Positions 42,396 to 51,049 are shown, counted from the first letter of the stretch. The stretch: DNA of 64,000 nt from Streptomyces sp. f51 (GCF_037940415.1 NZ_CP149798.1:4023001-4087000), one strand, 5' to 3'. Notes: generated from the letters alone by a model not told the origin. Program-made: numbers and translations.

Positions 42396-43832
42396 TCAGG
42401 CCATCCACCGGTCCGGCCGGGCCTCCCGCCGCCCCGTGCGGGAGCGGTCCGCCTGTGCCTGGAGGAGCTCCGCCGCCTCCCCGGCGTCCCGCAGCCGCGC
42501 CGTCACCGTCTTTCCGGCCCCGGCGTCGACGTGGACGTCGGCGAGTCCCTTGAAGCGCTCCCAGGGCCCCTGCGTCAGCCGGACGCTCTGCACCTTCGCG
42601 TGCGGGACGAGGGAGAGGCGGCGCCGCAGCAGTCCCCGGCGCGCGGCGAACACGGTGTCGGTGACGGCGAGTCCGTACCCGCGCCACCAGAACGGCACGC
42701 ACCAGCCGGCCCGCCGGGGCGGCCGCACCGGCGCGGCGGGGACGGTCACACCGGGCAGCACCGCGGCGATCACGGCGTGGGCGACCTCGCGCGGGGCGAC
42801 GGGCACGAGGACCGAGTTCGACGACCCGGCCACGTCCAGCTCGACGCGCACCCATCTGCCGCGCCACAGCAGGGGTTCGACGATCCGTACGGTCTGCACG
42901 CGTCCGGGCGGCACCGTCTCGTGCGTACGGTCCAGGAGCCCGTGGTCGATGCGCAGGCCGTCGGGCGACTCGCCCACCGTCCAGTCGTACTCGCCGACGA
43001 ACCGTCCCACGCTGCTCGCCCCCGCCGCGCCGAGCAGGGGCAGTCCGGCCGCGAGGACCGTCCAGGCGCTGTGCGTGGCGAACCACAGAAGCGTGGGGAC
43101 GACGAGCGCGGCGACCAGGGAGGCCCAGGTGGCGCCGGTGAGCAGCAGCGAGACGGCGAGGACGCCGGGCGGCACGTGCAGCAGTCGCCTGACCGGTGCC
43201 TCGCCGACCTCGCGGGCCGACTCGGGTGCGAACCCGGCCGCCCGGGCCAGGAGTTCGGCGCGCAGCCTGCGGGCCTCGGCCTCGCCCAGATAGGCCAGTT
43301 CGTCCTTCTTGTCCGTCCCGACGACGTCGAGTTTGAGCTTGGCGACACCCGCGACGCGGGCCAGCAGCGGCTGGGTGATGTCGACGGCCTGGAGCCGTTC
43401 GAGCCGGATGTGCGCCGTGCGGCGGAACAACAGGCCCGTACGGATCCGCAGTTCGGAGTCGGTGACCGCGAAGTGGGTGAACCACCAGCTCAGGAAGCCG
43501 TAGAGGGCGGCGCCCGGCACGATCACGGCCAGTCCGACGAGCAGGGCGGTCGTCGTGAGCCGGGTGAGCTGCTGCTGTGCCTGCCCCGGGTCGTGGACGG
43601 CCCAGCCGGCGAGCACCGCGACCGGGGCCCAGGCGCGCCGGAACGGGGTCACGGGGTGCAACCGCCGCTCGGACAGCGGCTTCTCCTCCGGTACGGAACC
43701 GTGGTCGCGTACGGAACCCCGGCCGTCGGCGTGACCGCCGTCGCCCGGACCGGCCGTCGCGTCGGGGAGTCCGGGCACGGCGGACGGGTGCCCGGACGGG
43801 AGTCCCGAGGAGTCCGGGGAGGCCGTGCTCAC
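42396..43832 (-). CDS. PH-domain (bPH2/DUF304) membrane protein, large
   Basis: The 478-residue product has two to three bPH2 copies: SELRIRTGLLFRRTAHIRLERLQAVDITQPLLAR, ESPDGLRIDHGLLDRTHETVPPGRVQTVRIVEPLLWRG and FAARRGLLRRRLSLVPHAKVQSVRLTQGPWER (quoted in parts), with four membrane helices between them. It matches YdbT-like proteins, partnered with a small PH protein. Role in stress or phage defence is known only for some members elsewhere. The first 50 residues are a Ser/Pro/Gly-rich head. GTG 43832 overlaps the stop of the upstream PH gene by 4 nt. Confidence 0.82.
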   Translation of the reverse strand: MSTASPDSSGLPSGHPSAVPGLPDATAGPGDGGHADGRGSVRDHGSVPEEKPLSERRLHPVTPFRRAWAPVAVLAGWAVHDPGQAQQQLTRLTTTALLVGLAVIVPGAALYGFLSWWFTHFAVTDSELRIRTGLLFRRTAHIRLERLQAVDITQPLLARVAGVAKLKLDVVGTDKKDELAYLGEAEARRLRAELLARAAGFAPESAREVGEAPVRRLLHVPPGVLAVSLLLTGATWASLVAALVVPTLLWFATHSAWTVLAAGLPLLGAAGASSVGRFVGEYDWTVGESPDGLRIDHGLLDRTHETVPPGRVQTVRIVEPLLWRGRWVRVELDVAGSSNSVLVPVAPREVAHAVIAAVLPGVTVPAAPVRPPRRAGWCVPFWWRGYGLAVTDTVFAARRGLLRRRLSLVPHAKVQSVRLTQGPWERFKGLADVHVDAGAGKTVTARLRDAGEAAELLQAQADRSRTGRREARPDRWMA

Positions 43833-44332
43833 AGGCCCGCCGATCGTGCCTCGCCCAGTTCGGTCAGCCGGTCCCGCAGCCGCTCGGCCTCGGCGGGTTC
43901 GAGACCCGGGATGCGCGCGTCGGTGGCCGCGGCGGCCGTGTGGAGCTGCACACCGGCGAGTCCGAAGTGACGTTCCAGCGGCCCGGAGGTCACCTCGACC
44001 AGCTGCATGCGCCCGTACGGCACCACGGTCTCCTCACGCCACAGCACCCCGCGGCTGATCAGCAGGTCGTCCGCGCGCTCCGCGTACCGCCAGGAGCGCC
44101 AGTTGCGCCCCAGCATGCGCCAGCCCCACGCGGCGAGCGCGAGCGGCAGCAGGGCGAAGGCCGCCCAGCCCGGACCGGCGAACAGGGCGAGGAGCACCCC
44201 GACGACGATCGTCAGGAGCCCCAGCCACACCACCAGCAGCAGTCGTCGCATCCGCAGCAGCCCCGGAGGCAGTCCGGTCCAGACCGGCTCCCCCGGCGCG
44301 CTCTTCCCCGTCCGCACGCTCCCCGTCTCCAT
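43829..44332 (-). CDS. PH-domain (bPH2) membrane protein, small partner
   Basis: The 167-residue protein has two helices (LLLVVWLGLLTIVVGVLLALF and WAAFALLPLALAAWGW) followed by one bPH2 domain: ADDLLISRGVLWREETVVPYGRMQLVEVTSGPLERHFGLA-type sequence (parts). With the downstream 478-residue protein it forms the YdbS-YdbT-like pair. ATG 44332 follows TACGCT by 6 nt, with no ribosome site: leaderless. Divergent from nuoD, only 31 bp between the two start codons. Confidence 0.8.
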   Translation of the reverse strand: METGSVRTGKSAPGEPVWTGLPPGLLRMRRLLLVVWLGLLTIVVGVLLALFAGPGWAAFALLPLALAAWGWRMLGRNWRSWRYAERADDLLISRGVLWREETVVPYGRMQLVEVTSGPLERHFGLAGVQLHTAAAATDARIPGLEPAEAERLRDRLTELGEARSAGL

Positions 44333-44363
44333 GGAGCAAGCGTACGTACGACAGACTGGGGCC
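44333..44363. promoter_or_regulatory. 31-bp divergent promoter between PH gene and nuoD
   Basis: Minus strand: TACGCT at 44339-44344, 6 nt before the PH ATG. Plus strand: CAGACT at 44352-44357, 6 nt before the nuoD ATG. Both messages would be leaderless, and each -35 region falls inside the other gene's start. Confidence 0.55.
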
Positions 44364-45515
44364 ATGACTCCCAGGACCGAGACCGTGGTCGGTGTCGGCG
44401 GCGCCGCCGAGAGCACCGACATGGTGCTCAACATCGGCCCCCAGCACCCCTCGACCCACGGCGTGCTGCGGCTGCGGCTCGTACTCGACGGTGAGCGGAT
44501 CCAGCACGCGGAGCCGGTCATCGGCTACATGCACCGCGGCGCCGAGAAGCTCTTCGAGGCGCGCGACTACCGGCAGATCATCATGCTCGCCAACCGTCAC
44601 GACTGGCTGTCGGCCTTCTCCAACGAACTGGGTGTCGTCCTGGCCGTGGAGCGGATGCTCGGCATGGAGGTCCCCGCGCGCGCGGTGTGGATGCGCACGC
44701 TGCTCGCTGAGCTGAACCGGGTCCTCAACCACCTGATGTTCCTCGGCTCCTACCCCCTGGAGCTGGGCGGGATCACCCCGATCTTCTACGCCTTCACGGA
44801 GCGCGAGGAACTCCAGCACGTCATGGAGGAGATCTCCGGCGGGCGCATGCACTACATGTTCAACCGCGTGGGCGGCCTCAAGGAGGACCTCCCGGCCCGC
44901 TGGGCGACCCGCGCGCGTGCCTGCGTCGCCGCCCTGCGCTCGCGGATGAGCGTGTACGACGACCTGGTGCTCGGCAACGAGATCTTCCGGGGACGTACGC
45001 GCGGTGTGGGCGCGCTCGCTCCCGGGGCGGTGCACGCGTACGGGGTGAGCGGCCCCATCGCGCGGGCCTCCGGCGTCGACTTCGACCTGCGCCGCGACGA
45101 GCCCTACCTCGCCTACGGGGAGCTCCAGGACACCCTCAGGGTCGTCACCCGTGAGGAGGGGGACTGCCTCGCCCGCTTCGAGTGCCTCCTGGAGCAGACG
45201 CACAACTCCCTGGACCTCGCGGACGCCTGCCTCGACCGGCTGGCCGAGCTTCCGCCCGGCCCGGTCAACCAGCGGCTGCCGAAGGTCCTGAAGGCGCCCG
45301 AGGGCCACACGTACGCCTGGACCGAGAACCCGCTCGGCATCAACGGCTACTACCTCGTCAGCAAGGGCGAGAAGACCCCGTACCGGCTGAAGCTGCGCTC
45401 CGCGTCGTTCAACAACATCCAGGCGCTCACCGAACTGCTGCCCGGAACGCTGGTCGCCGACATGGTGGCGATCCTCGGGTCACTGTTCTTCGTGGTCGGG
45501 GACATCGACAAGTAG
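44364..45515 (+). CDS. nuoD: NADH-quinone oxidoreductase subunit D, orphan copy
   Basis: The 383-residue protein is the 49-kDa complex I subunit. GPQHPSTHGVLRL, IGYMHRGAEKLFEARDYRQ, LGGITPIFYAFTEREELQ and ENPLGINGYYLVSKGEKTPYRLKLRSASF are clear; the C-terminal SLFFVVGDIDK is the usual DIDR-like end. The subunit forms the quinone site near cluster N2. Only this subunit lies here, not a nuo operon, so it is an extra copy or serves a partner complex. The MHRGAEK motif keeps the arginine that is a candidate methylation target. The gene converges on the MidA-like gene, overlapping it by 36 nt. Confidence 0.9.
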   Translation: MTPRTETVVGVGGAAESTDMVLNIGPQHPSTHGVLRLRLVLDGERIQHAEPVIGYMHRGAEKLFEARDYRQIIMLANRHDWLSAFSNELGVVLAVERMLGMEVPARAVWMRTLLAELNRVLNHLMFLGSYPLELGGITPIFYAFTEREELQHVMEEISGGRMHYMFNRVGGLKEDLPARWATRARACVAALRSRMSVYDDLVLGNEIFRGRTRGVGALAPGAVHAYGVSGPIARASGVDFDLRRDEPYLAYGELQDTLRVVTREEGDCLARFECLLEQTHNSLDLADACLDRLAELPPGPVNQRLPKVLKAPEGHTYAWTENPLGINGYYLVSKGEKTPYRLKLRSASFNNIQALTELLPGTLVADMVAILGSLFFVVGDIDK

Positions 45516-46706
45516 GTCTTCGAGAGCGGGGAGGCCGACGGGCTGGAGGAGCCAGCCGAAGTCGCCCAGCCCGCCCGGTGCGGTGAGCTCGGCCGCCTGT
45601 CCCGCGCCCGCCAGGGCGCGCACATAGGCGGCCGGGTCCGTCGACGCGAGCGAGAGCGGGGGGCGGGCGCCGCTCACACCCAGCGCGCGCAGGGCCGCGC
45701 GCTGCGTCACCACGCGTCCTCCGGGCAGCGCGCACGCGTCGAGCGCCACGTGCGCGGTGATGTCGCACGAACCGTCCGGCACCGGGGCGGTCTCGCGGCC
45801 CTCCCGGAATCCGGTGAGGGTCCCGAAGGGCGGGCGCCCGGCGGCGACGTGGGCGTAGTCGACGGCGACGGCGAGACCCCGGTCGAGCGCGGACACGGCG
45901 GAGGCCCAGGCGAGGTCCCGGGGGAGCCCGATCTCGGCCCGGGCGCCCCGGTCGGGCGCCGGGGGCTCCTCACCGGACGCGTCCGCCCCCGGTGGACGGG
46001 GTGCTTCTTGTGCGGACGCCGGGTCCGGCCGGGTGTCCTGCGGACAGGGCACCTCATGCACGCCGTCCCGCCGACGGGGCACCTCATGCACGCCGTCCCG
46101 CCGACGGACCGCCTGTCCCTCGGCGGTCTGCTCCGCTTCCTGCGCCGCGTGGCCGTCGGCCGATGTCCACCACCAGGTGCGCAGCCAGCGGGCGTCCTCG
46201 CCGGTGACGGGCTCCCCGAGCCGTTCGGCGCCGTCGCCGCGCACCAGGACCAGCCGCGGCACACCGTCGGGGTCGGCCTCGGCGACGTCCACGGGAACGT
46301 TGTCCAGCCACTCGTTGGCGAACAGCAGCCCGGTGACCCCCCGCGGCGGTTCGCCGAGCCATGAGATCAGGGGATCGAGACCGGCCGGCCGGTCGGCCCG
46401 CTCGACCGCGTACGGGCGCGTACGGGCGGCCACGTCGGCGGGGAGGGCGGCGAGGACGCCGGTCACGAGCTCGCCGCGGCCCGCCGCCATGTCCACGAAG
46501 GCCAGCGGGTCGGGGTGGCCGAGCGCCGCGTCGAGGCGGCACAGGAGCCGTGCCACGGCGCCCGCGAACAGCGGGGAGGCGTGCACGGAGGTCCGGAAGT
46601 GCCCGGCCGGACCCTCGGGCCGCCGATAGAACCCGGAGGGGCCGTACAGCGCCTCCTCGGTCGCCTCACGCCATCCCCGCCACTCGCCCGCCGCCGCACG
46701 TTCCAC
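45480..46706 (-). CDS. SAM-dependent methyltransferase (MidA/NDUFAF7 family, DUF185)
   Basis: The 408-residue protein has the family's early block (YGPSGFYRRPEG, FRTSVHASPLFAGAVARLL), SAM-binding VDMAAGRGELVTGVL and LLFANEWLDNVPVDVAE. Between residues 175 and 245 lies an Arg/Asp/Pro-rich insert with a tandem RRRDGVHEVPRRRDGVHEVP. The C-terminus returns to family sequence. Human NDUFAF7 dimethylates an arginine of NDUFS2, the NuoD homologue; here the target-type gene nuoD is adjacent and convergent, overlapping by 36 nt. TAGCCT is 6 nt before GTG 46706. Start could vary. Confidence 0.82.
   Translation of the reverse strand: MERAAAGEWRGWREATEEALYGPSGFYRRPEGPAGHFRTSVHASPLFAGAVARLLCRLDAALGHPDPLAFVDMAAGRGELVTGVLAALPADVAARTRPYAVERADRPAGLDPLISWLGEPPRGVTGLLFANEWLDNVPVDVAEADPDGVPRLVLVRGDGAERLGEPVTGEDARWLRTWWWTSADGHAAQEAEQTAEGQAVRRRDGVHEVPRRRDGVHEVPCPQDTRPDPASAQEAPRPPGADASGEEPPAPDRGARAEIGLPRDLAWASAVSALDRGLAVAVDYAHVAAGRPPFGTLTGFREGRETAPVPDGSCDITAHVALDACALPGGRVVTQRAALRALGVSGARPPLSLASTDPAAYVRALAGAGQAAELTAPGGLGDFGWLLQPVGLPALEDLLVDVPDHEEQ
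46046..46104 (-). repeat. 33-bp tandem duplication inside the MidA-like gene
   Basis: The two copies (about 46048-46080 and 46081-46113) encode RRRDGVHEVPR, 11 residues each, in frame and within the variable insert. Any copy change would keep the frame. Confidence 0.65.
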
Positions 46707-46892
46707 GGGGCCAGGCTAGTGGCCTCCGCCGGGCCGGTTCCGTCCCGGCCGCCGATGGTCCCGGGGCCGTCCGGAAGGGTTCCCCCGAGCGTCCCGAGGC
46801 GGGGGCATCCACCTTGGGGAGTACGAGGGGCGGTCCCGGATCGGTCCTCCGGTTGACCCGGGCACACCGCGCGCCTCCCTACTCTGGGTTAC

Positions 46893-48098
46893 GTGCAGCG
46901 CCTCTATGACCTTCTCCGCAGGTACCCGACATGGGTCGACAGCTTCTGGGCCGTCGCCCTGCTCGGGATCTCCTGGGTGAGCATCAGCAATGTCAACGGC
47001 GCGGCGGAGGGCCCGCCGTCGACCGCCGTGGCGCTCCCGATCGCCTTCGCGCTGAGCGCCGTCGTCGCGCTGCGCCGCCGCATGCCGGAGAAGATGCTGG
47101 TCCTGGCCGTACTGACGGGCCTCGCACAGCTGGTCCTCGACGTGCCCTCGGCGCCCGAGGACTTCGCGATGCTGGTGATCATCTACACGGTCGCCGCGAA
47201 CGGCACCCGCTGGGCCTCCCGGCTCGCGCTGATCGGCGGCCTGTGTGCGGGCACGATCGCGCAGCTCCGCTGGCCCGCGACCGAGACCAGCGGGCTCGGC
47301 GGCGTCTTCATAGCGATCTTCCAGACCGTCCCGTTCGCGCTCGCCTGGGTGCTCGGCGACTCGATCCGCACCCGCCGCGCCTATCTCGCGCAGCTGGAGG
47401 AGCGCGCCGCCCGCCTGGAGAAGGAGCGCGAGGCGCAGGCCAAGGTGGCCGTCGCCGCCGAGCGCGCCCGGATCGCCCGCGAGCTGCACGACGTCGTCGC
47501 GCACAACGTCTCGGTGATGGTGGTCCAGGCCGACGGCGCCGCGTACGTCATGGACACCGCGCCGGAACAGGCCAGGAAGGCGCTGGAGACCATCTCGGGC
47601 ACGGGCAGGCAGGCCCTGGCCGAGATGCGCCGGCTGCTCGGCGTCCTGCGCACCGGCGAGCACCAGGAGAGCGGCGAGTACGTGCCGCAGCCCGACGTGG
47701 AGCAGCTCGACGACCTCATCGCGCAGTGCCGCACCTCGGGCCTGCCCGTCGACTACAAGGTGGAGGGCACCCCGCGCCCCCTGCCCAGCGGTGTGGAGCT
47801 CACGGCGTACCGCATCGTGCAGGAGGCGCTGACCAACACCCGCAAGCACGGAGGCCCGAACGCGGGCGCCAGCGTCCGTCTGGTCTACTTCGACGACGGC
47901 CTCGGCCTGCTCGTCGAGGACGACGGCAAGGGCGCGCCCCACGAGCTGTACGAGGAGGGCGGCGCCGACGGGCAGGGCCACGGCCTGATCGGCATGCGGG
48001 AGCGCGTCGGCATGGTCGGCGGCACCCTGGACGCCGGGCCCCGGCCCGGCGGGGGGTTCCGCATCAGCGCCCTGCTGCCGCTCAAAGCGGCCCACTGA
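46893..48098 (+). CDS. Sensor histidine kinase (NarL/LuxR-partner type)
   Basis: The 401-residue kinase has four to five membrane helices in residues 15-150, a short coiled coil, DHp HisKA_3 (ARIARELHDVVAHNVSVMVVQADG with His in LHDVVAHN) and a HATPase domain (VQEALTNTRKHGGPNAGASV, GLIGMRERVGMVGG). It phosphorylates the response regulator next door. GTG 46893 follows TACTCT by 7 nt, so it may be leaderless. No ligand-binding domain is seen; the signal is probably membrane-related. Confidence 0.88.
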   Translation: MQRLYDLLRRYPTWVDSFWAVALLGISWVSISNVNGAAEGPPSTAVALPIAFALSAVVALRRRMPEKMLVLAVLTGLAQLVLDVPSAPEDFAMLVIIYTVAANGTRWASRLALIGGLCAGTIAQLRWPATETSGLGGVFIAIFQTVPFALAWVLGDSIRTRRAYLAQLEERAARLEKEREAQAKVAVAAERARIARELHDVVAHNVSVMVVQADGAAYVMDTAPEQARKALETISGTGRQALAEMRRLLGVLRTGEHQESGEYVPQPDVEQLDDLIAQCRTSGLPVDYKVEGTPRPLPSGVELTAYRIVQEALTNTRKHGGPNAGASVRLVYFDDGLGLLVEDDGKGAPHELYEEGGADGQGHGLIGMRERVGMVGGTLDAGPRPGGGFRISALLPLKAAH

Positions 48099-48183
48099 CA
48101 CCTGTACACACCCCGGTCCCCCCGGCCGGCAGCCCTGGACGCACCGGTCCCGATGACCGGCCCGACGAAGTGAAAGGCCCCCG

Positions 48184-48855
48184 ATGGCGATCCGCGTGAT
48201 GCTCGTCGACGACCAGGTGCTGCTGCGCACCGGCTTCCGGATGGTGCTCGCCGCCCAGCCGGACATGGAGGTCGTGGCGGAGGCGGGAGACGGCGTCGAG
48301 GCCCTCCAGGTGCTGAGCGCCACCGAGGTCGACGTGGTCCTGATGGACGTCCGCATGCCCAAGCTGGACGGCGTGGAGACCACCCGCCGCATCTGCTCGG
48401 ACCCGAACCCGCCGAAGGTGCTGATCCTGACCACCTTCGACCTGGACGAGTACGCGTTCTCCGGGCTGAAGGCGGGCGCCTCAGGATTCATGCTCAAGGA
48501 CGTGCCCCCGGGCGAGCTGCTGGCCGCCATCCGCTCCGTGCACAGCGGCGACGCCGTGGTCGCGCCGTCCACCACCCGGCGCCTGCTCGACCGGTTCGCG
48601 CCGCTGCTGCCCAACGCGGGCAAGGAGCCGCAGCACAAGGGCCTGGAACGGCTCACCGACCGCGAGCGCGAGGTCATGATCCTCGTCGCCCAGGGCCTGT
48701 CCAACGGGGAGATCGCGGCCCGTCTCGTCCTGTCCGAGGCGACCGTGAAGACCCATGTCGGGCGCATCCTGACCAAGCTGGGGCTGCGCGACCGGGTCCA
48801 GGTGGTCGTCCTCGCCTACGAGACGGGACTCGTCCGGGCGGGCGGCCTCGGCTGA
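48184..48855 (+). CDS. Response regulator, LuxR/NarL type
   Basis: The 223-residue protein has a receiver (VMLVDDQ; VVLMDVRMPKLDG with the phospho-Asp; LTTFD, KAGASGFMLKD) and LuxR HTH LTDREREVMILVAQGLSNGEIAARLVLSEATVKTHV. Partner of the kinase upstream, with an 85-bp gap; AGTGAAAGG lies 8 nt before the ATG. Targets are unknown; the TmrB-like gene downstream is a nearby candidate. Confidence 0.88.
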   Translation: MAIRVMLVDDQVLLRTGFRMVLAAQPDMEVVAEAGDGVEALQVLSATEVDVVLMDVRMPKLDGVETTRRICSDPNPPKVLILTTFDLDEYAFSGLKAGASGFMLKDVPPGELLAAIRSVHSGDAVVAPSTTRRLLDRFAPLLPNAGKEPQHKGLERLTDREREVMILVAQGLSNGEIAARLVLSEATVKTHVGRILTKLGLRDRVQVVVLAYETGLVRAGGLG

Positions 48856-48897
48856 GGGCCGGCGCGGCTGCGTGACCGGGATGTGACCGGCGCGCAC

Positions 48898-48903
48898 TAG
48901 GGT
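48898..48903 (+). promoter_or_regulatory. -10 hexamer TAGGGT for the TmrB-like gene
   Basis: TAGGGT ends 6 nt before the ATG at 48910, implying a leaderless message. Two TGTGACC/CGTGACC boxes lie at 48871-48886 in the -35 region. Confidence 0.5.
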
Positions 48904-48909
48904 CTGCGC

Positions 48910-49542
48910 ATGCTCCTGTGGATCAACGGGCCCTTCGGGGGCGGCAAGACACAGACCGCACACGAGATCCGACGCCGGCTGCCCGGCAGCGTCGTCTGCG
49001 ATCCGGAACACGCCGGCTTCGGCCTCCACCGCATGCTTCCGCCCGAACTCCGGGGGGATTTCCAGGACTTGGTGTCGTGGCGGCAGGGAGTGGTCGAGGT
49101 GCTCGACCTCGCGCTGGGCAAGCGGGACGGCGTGGTCATCGCCCCCATGACCGTCACGAACCCCGCCTACTTCGCGGAGACGGTCGGCCGGCTTCGTGAA
49201 CTGGGCCACGACGTACGGCACTTCACGCTGCTGGCCGAGCCCGAGACCGTACTGCGGCGGCTGCGCGAGCGCGGCTTCGGGCACGTCGTGCGCCATGTCG
49301 CCGGGAAGGACGCCCCGTTGAGGCGCGAGAGCTGGGCCGTGGAGCGGCTCGACCACTGCCTGGAGCGGCTGCGCGAGCCCGAGTTCGCCGAACACCTGTG
49401 GACCGACCACACGACGGTCGCCAGGACCGCCGACCGGATAGCGGTCCTCGCCGGCCTGACCCTCACGCCGAACCGGGACGGCGCCCTGCGCGGACGCCTG
49501 CGACGGGCGAGCACGAGCGTGCGCCACATCCGCTTCGACTGA
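48910..49542 (+). CDS. TmrB-like ATP-binding protein
   Basis: The 210-residue P-loop protein starts with LLWINGPFGGGKTQTAHEIRRRL, close to the Bacillus tunicamycin-resistance protein TmrB (WINGAFGSGKTQTA in my memory), and VCDPEHAGFGLHRMLPPEL, VVIAPMTVTNPAYFAETVGRL and WAVERLDHCLERL follow the same pattern. TmrB binds tunicamycin at the membrane and is an ATP-binding protein. Resistance by this copy is inferred only. Follows the response regulator by 54 bp on the same strand but has its own -10 hexamer. Confidence 0.75.
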   Translation: MLLWINGPFGGGKTQTAHEIRRRLPGSVVCDPEHAGFGLHRMLPPELRGDFQDLVSWRQGVVEVLDLALGKRDGVVIAPMTVTNPAYFAETVGRLRELGHDVRHFTLLAEPETVLRRLRERGFGHVVRHVAGKDAPLRRESWAVERLDHCLERLREPEFAEHLWTDHTTVARTADRIAVLAGLTLTPNRDGALRGRLRRASTSVRHIRFD

Positions 49543-49876
49543 CCCTCGGGCCGAAGGCGGCCCCACCTCAGGTCCGGACAGGTTCTCGCCCCCTCCGCCC
49601 CAACCCGACCCGTACCCAGGGGCTTCGCCCTGCCCCCCGCTCCTCAAACGCCGGAGGGGCTGAAACCCTCGCCGCCCGGAGCCGAAATGTGGACCGGTAC
49701 CACCGCGCTCCCGCAGCCGGAATGGGACGCGAGGGGCCGTGCCGGTACATCGATGCCCGTCGCCACCGACGCCCACCCCTCACCCAACGGCGACGGGCTG
49801 ATGCACCGGCACGGCCCCGACCCACCCACCGGACCGAACCCGCGACGGCCACCGGCCCGGGCCGGCTGTTGGGCCC
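49543..49876. repeat. Streptomyces intergenic repeat element
   Basis: No gene seen in these 334 bp. CTCCTCAAACGCCGGAGGGG with GGGGCTTCGCCCTGCCCCC (49620-49665) is the palindromic-type intergenic repeat I remember as dispersed in Streptomyces genomes. The right part is GC-rich with ACCGGTACCACCG-like short motifs. Confidence 0.55.
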
Positions 49877-50983
49877 TCAGCGCAGGAGCCCCTCCAGGAA
49901 GTCGCTGCCCAGCCGGGCCACCACCGTGACGTCGAGCTGGTGCAGCACGTACCGGCCGCGCCGCCGCGTGGTGATCAGACCCGCCTTCTTGAGCACACCC
50001 AGATGCCGGGATATCTCCGGCGCCGTCATGCCGTGCACCTGCGCCAGCTCGCCGGTGGTGTACGCGCTGCGGGCCAGATGCCGGCAGATGCGCATGCGGA
50101 CCGGGTGGGACAGGGCGCTCATCCGCAGGGTGAGCTGTTCCACGGAGGGCGGGGCGGCGAGCTCGGGGGAGCTGACGGGATAGTGCAGCACCGGCTGCCA
50201 TCCGTACCGGTGGAGCACCATCAGGTGGGGACGGCCGAGGCTGGTGGGGACGAGGAGCAGACCGCCGCCGGCGGTGACCGTGCTCCCCTCGGTCAGCTTG
50301 TCCACCGTGATGATCCGCCCCGCCCCGTCCAGGGACAGGGCGGAGGAGACGGAGGCCAGCGCCTCGGACAGGCCCTTGCGCCGGAGCAGGTCCGTCGTGC
50401 GGCGGGCCTCCGCGGCGAGCGGGTGGCGCAGCCGGGACCAGGTCTCGGCGAAGAATGCCTCGTCGCAGTCCTCCAGGAACTGCCGCAGCCAGGCCCTGAC
50501 CCCCGGCGGGTCCGCCAGCAGCCGCTCGGTGAACCGTGTCTGCTGGGGCCCCCGGGAGGCGGCCAGGTCCACGGCCCGCCGCTGCACCTCGGGGTCGGAG
50601 AGGGCGTGCGGCCCCTCGGTGCCGTAGGCCAGCGCGCAGGTGAACTCCAGGGCCGCGTCCACGAACTGCTCGTCCGTGAGCTTGTCCAGCAGATCCAGGT
50701 CCTCGGCGAGCGTCGCACCGGGCAGCGAGGGCCCGCCGGGGACGCCCGCGCACGGCAGGAACAGGTCGGAGAACGTCGTGCGCCACAGGAAGTCCGCCTC
50801 GCACATCCGGTCCGCGAGATGGGGATCGAGCCGGGCCGTCACGCCCGTCACCCAGCCCTGGAGCCCGGGGTGGTGCCCCGGCTCCGCCAGCGCGTGCAGC
50901 GCCATCCCCAGCTCGGCCAGCGGCGAGGGCACGACGGCCGTCCGCTCCGGCCGCAGCCCGTCGATGTCGATGCGCACGCTCAT
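49877..50983 (-). CDS. ArsR/DUF5937-type winged-helix regulator
   Basis: The 368-residue protein ends with an ArsR-like HTH: MSALSHPVRMRICRHLARSAYTTGELAQVHGMTAPEISRHLGVLKKAGLI (in parts), preceded by a long DUF5937 ligand domain. No metal-binding Cys motif is visible, so it probably senses a small molecule. The start is the ATG at 50981-50983. A 14-bp-arm palindrome at 51019-51049 lies in the 158-bp gap to the divergent small gene. The Streptomyces members of this type are mostly uncharacterised. Confidence 0.83.
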   Translation of the reverse strand: MSVRIDIDGLRPERTAVVPSPLAELGMALHALAEPGHHPGLQGWVTGVTARLDPHLADRMCEADFLWRTTFSDLFLPCAGVPGGPSLPGATLAEDLDLLDKLTDEQFVDAALEFTCALAYGTEGPHALSDPEVQRRAVDLAASRGPQQTRFTERLLADPPGVRAWLRQFLEDCDEAFFAETWSRLRHPLAAEARRTTDLLRRKGLSEALASVSSALSLDGAGRIITVDKLTEGSTVTAGGGLLLVPTSLGRPHLMVLHRYGWQPVLHYPVSSPELAAPPSVEQLTLRMSALSHPVRMRICRHLARSAYTTGELAQVHGMTAPEISRHLGVLKKAGLITTRRRGRYVLHQLDVTVVARLGSDFLEGLLR

Positions 50984-51018
50984 GTCCCCATGGTGCACCC
51001 CGCCACCGACAGCGGCCG

Positions 51019-51049
51019 CCGTCGATTGACGGCGGCCGTCAATCGACGG
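51019..51049. promoter_or_regulatory. Perfect 31-bp operator CCGTCGATTGACGG-CGG-complement
   Basis: Fourteen-base arms with a 3-nt spacer, 36 bp upstream of the ArsR-type start and 93 bp before the 72-aa gene. TTGAC in each arm could overlap -35 boxes on both strands. The likely site of the adjacent regulator. Confidence 0.75.

Noticed and set aside
46893..46895. TTGACC at 46853 as the -35 of the kinase gene
   Set aside because: The gap to TACTCT is 21 bp, too long for the common sigma factors.
49568..49876. Small gene in the gap after the TmrB-like gene
   Set aside because: The open frames have no ribosome site and read through the dispersed intergenic repeat.
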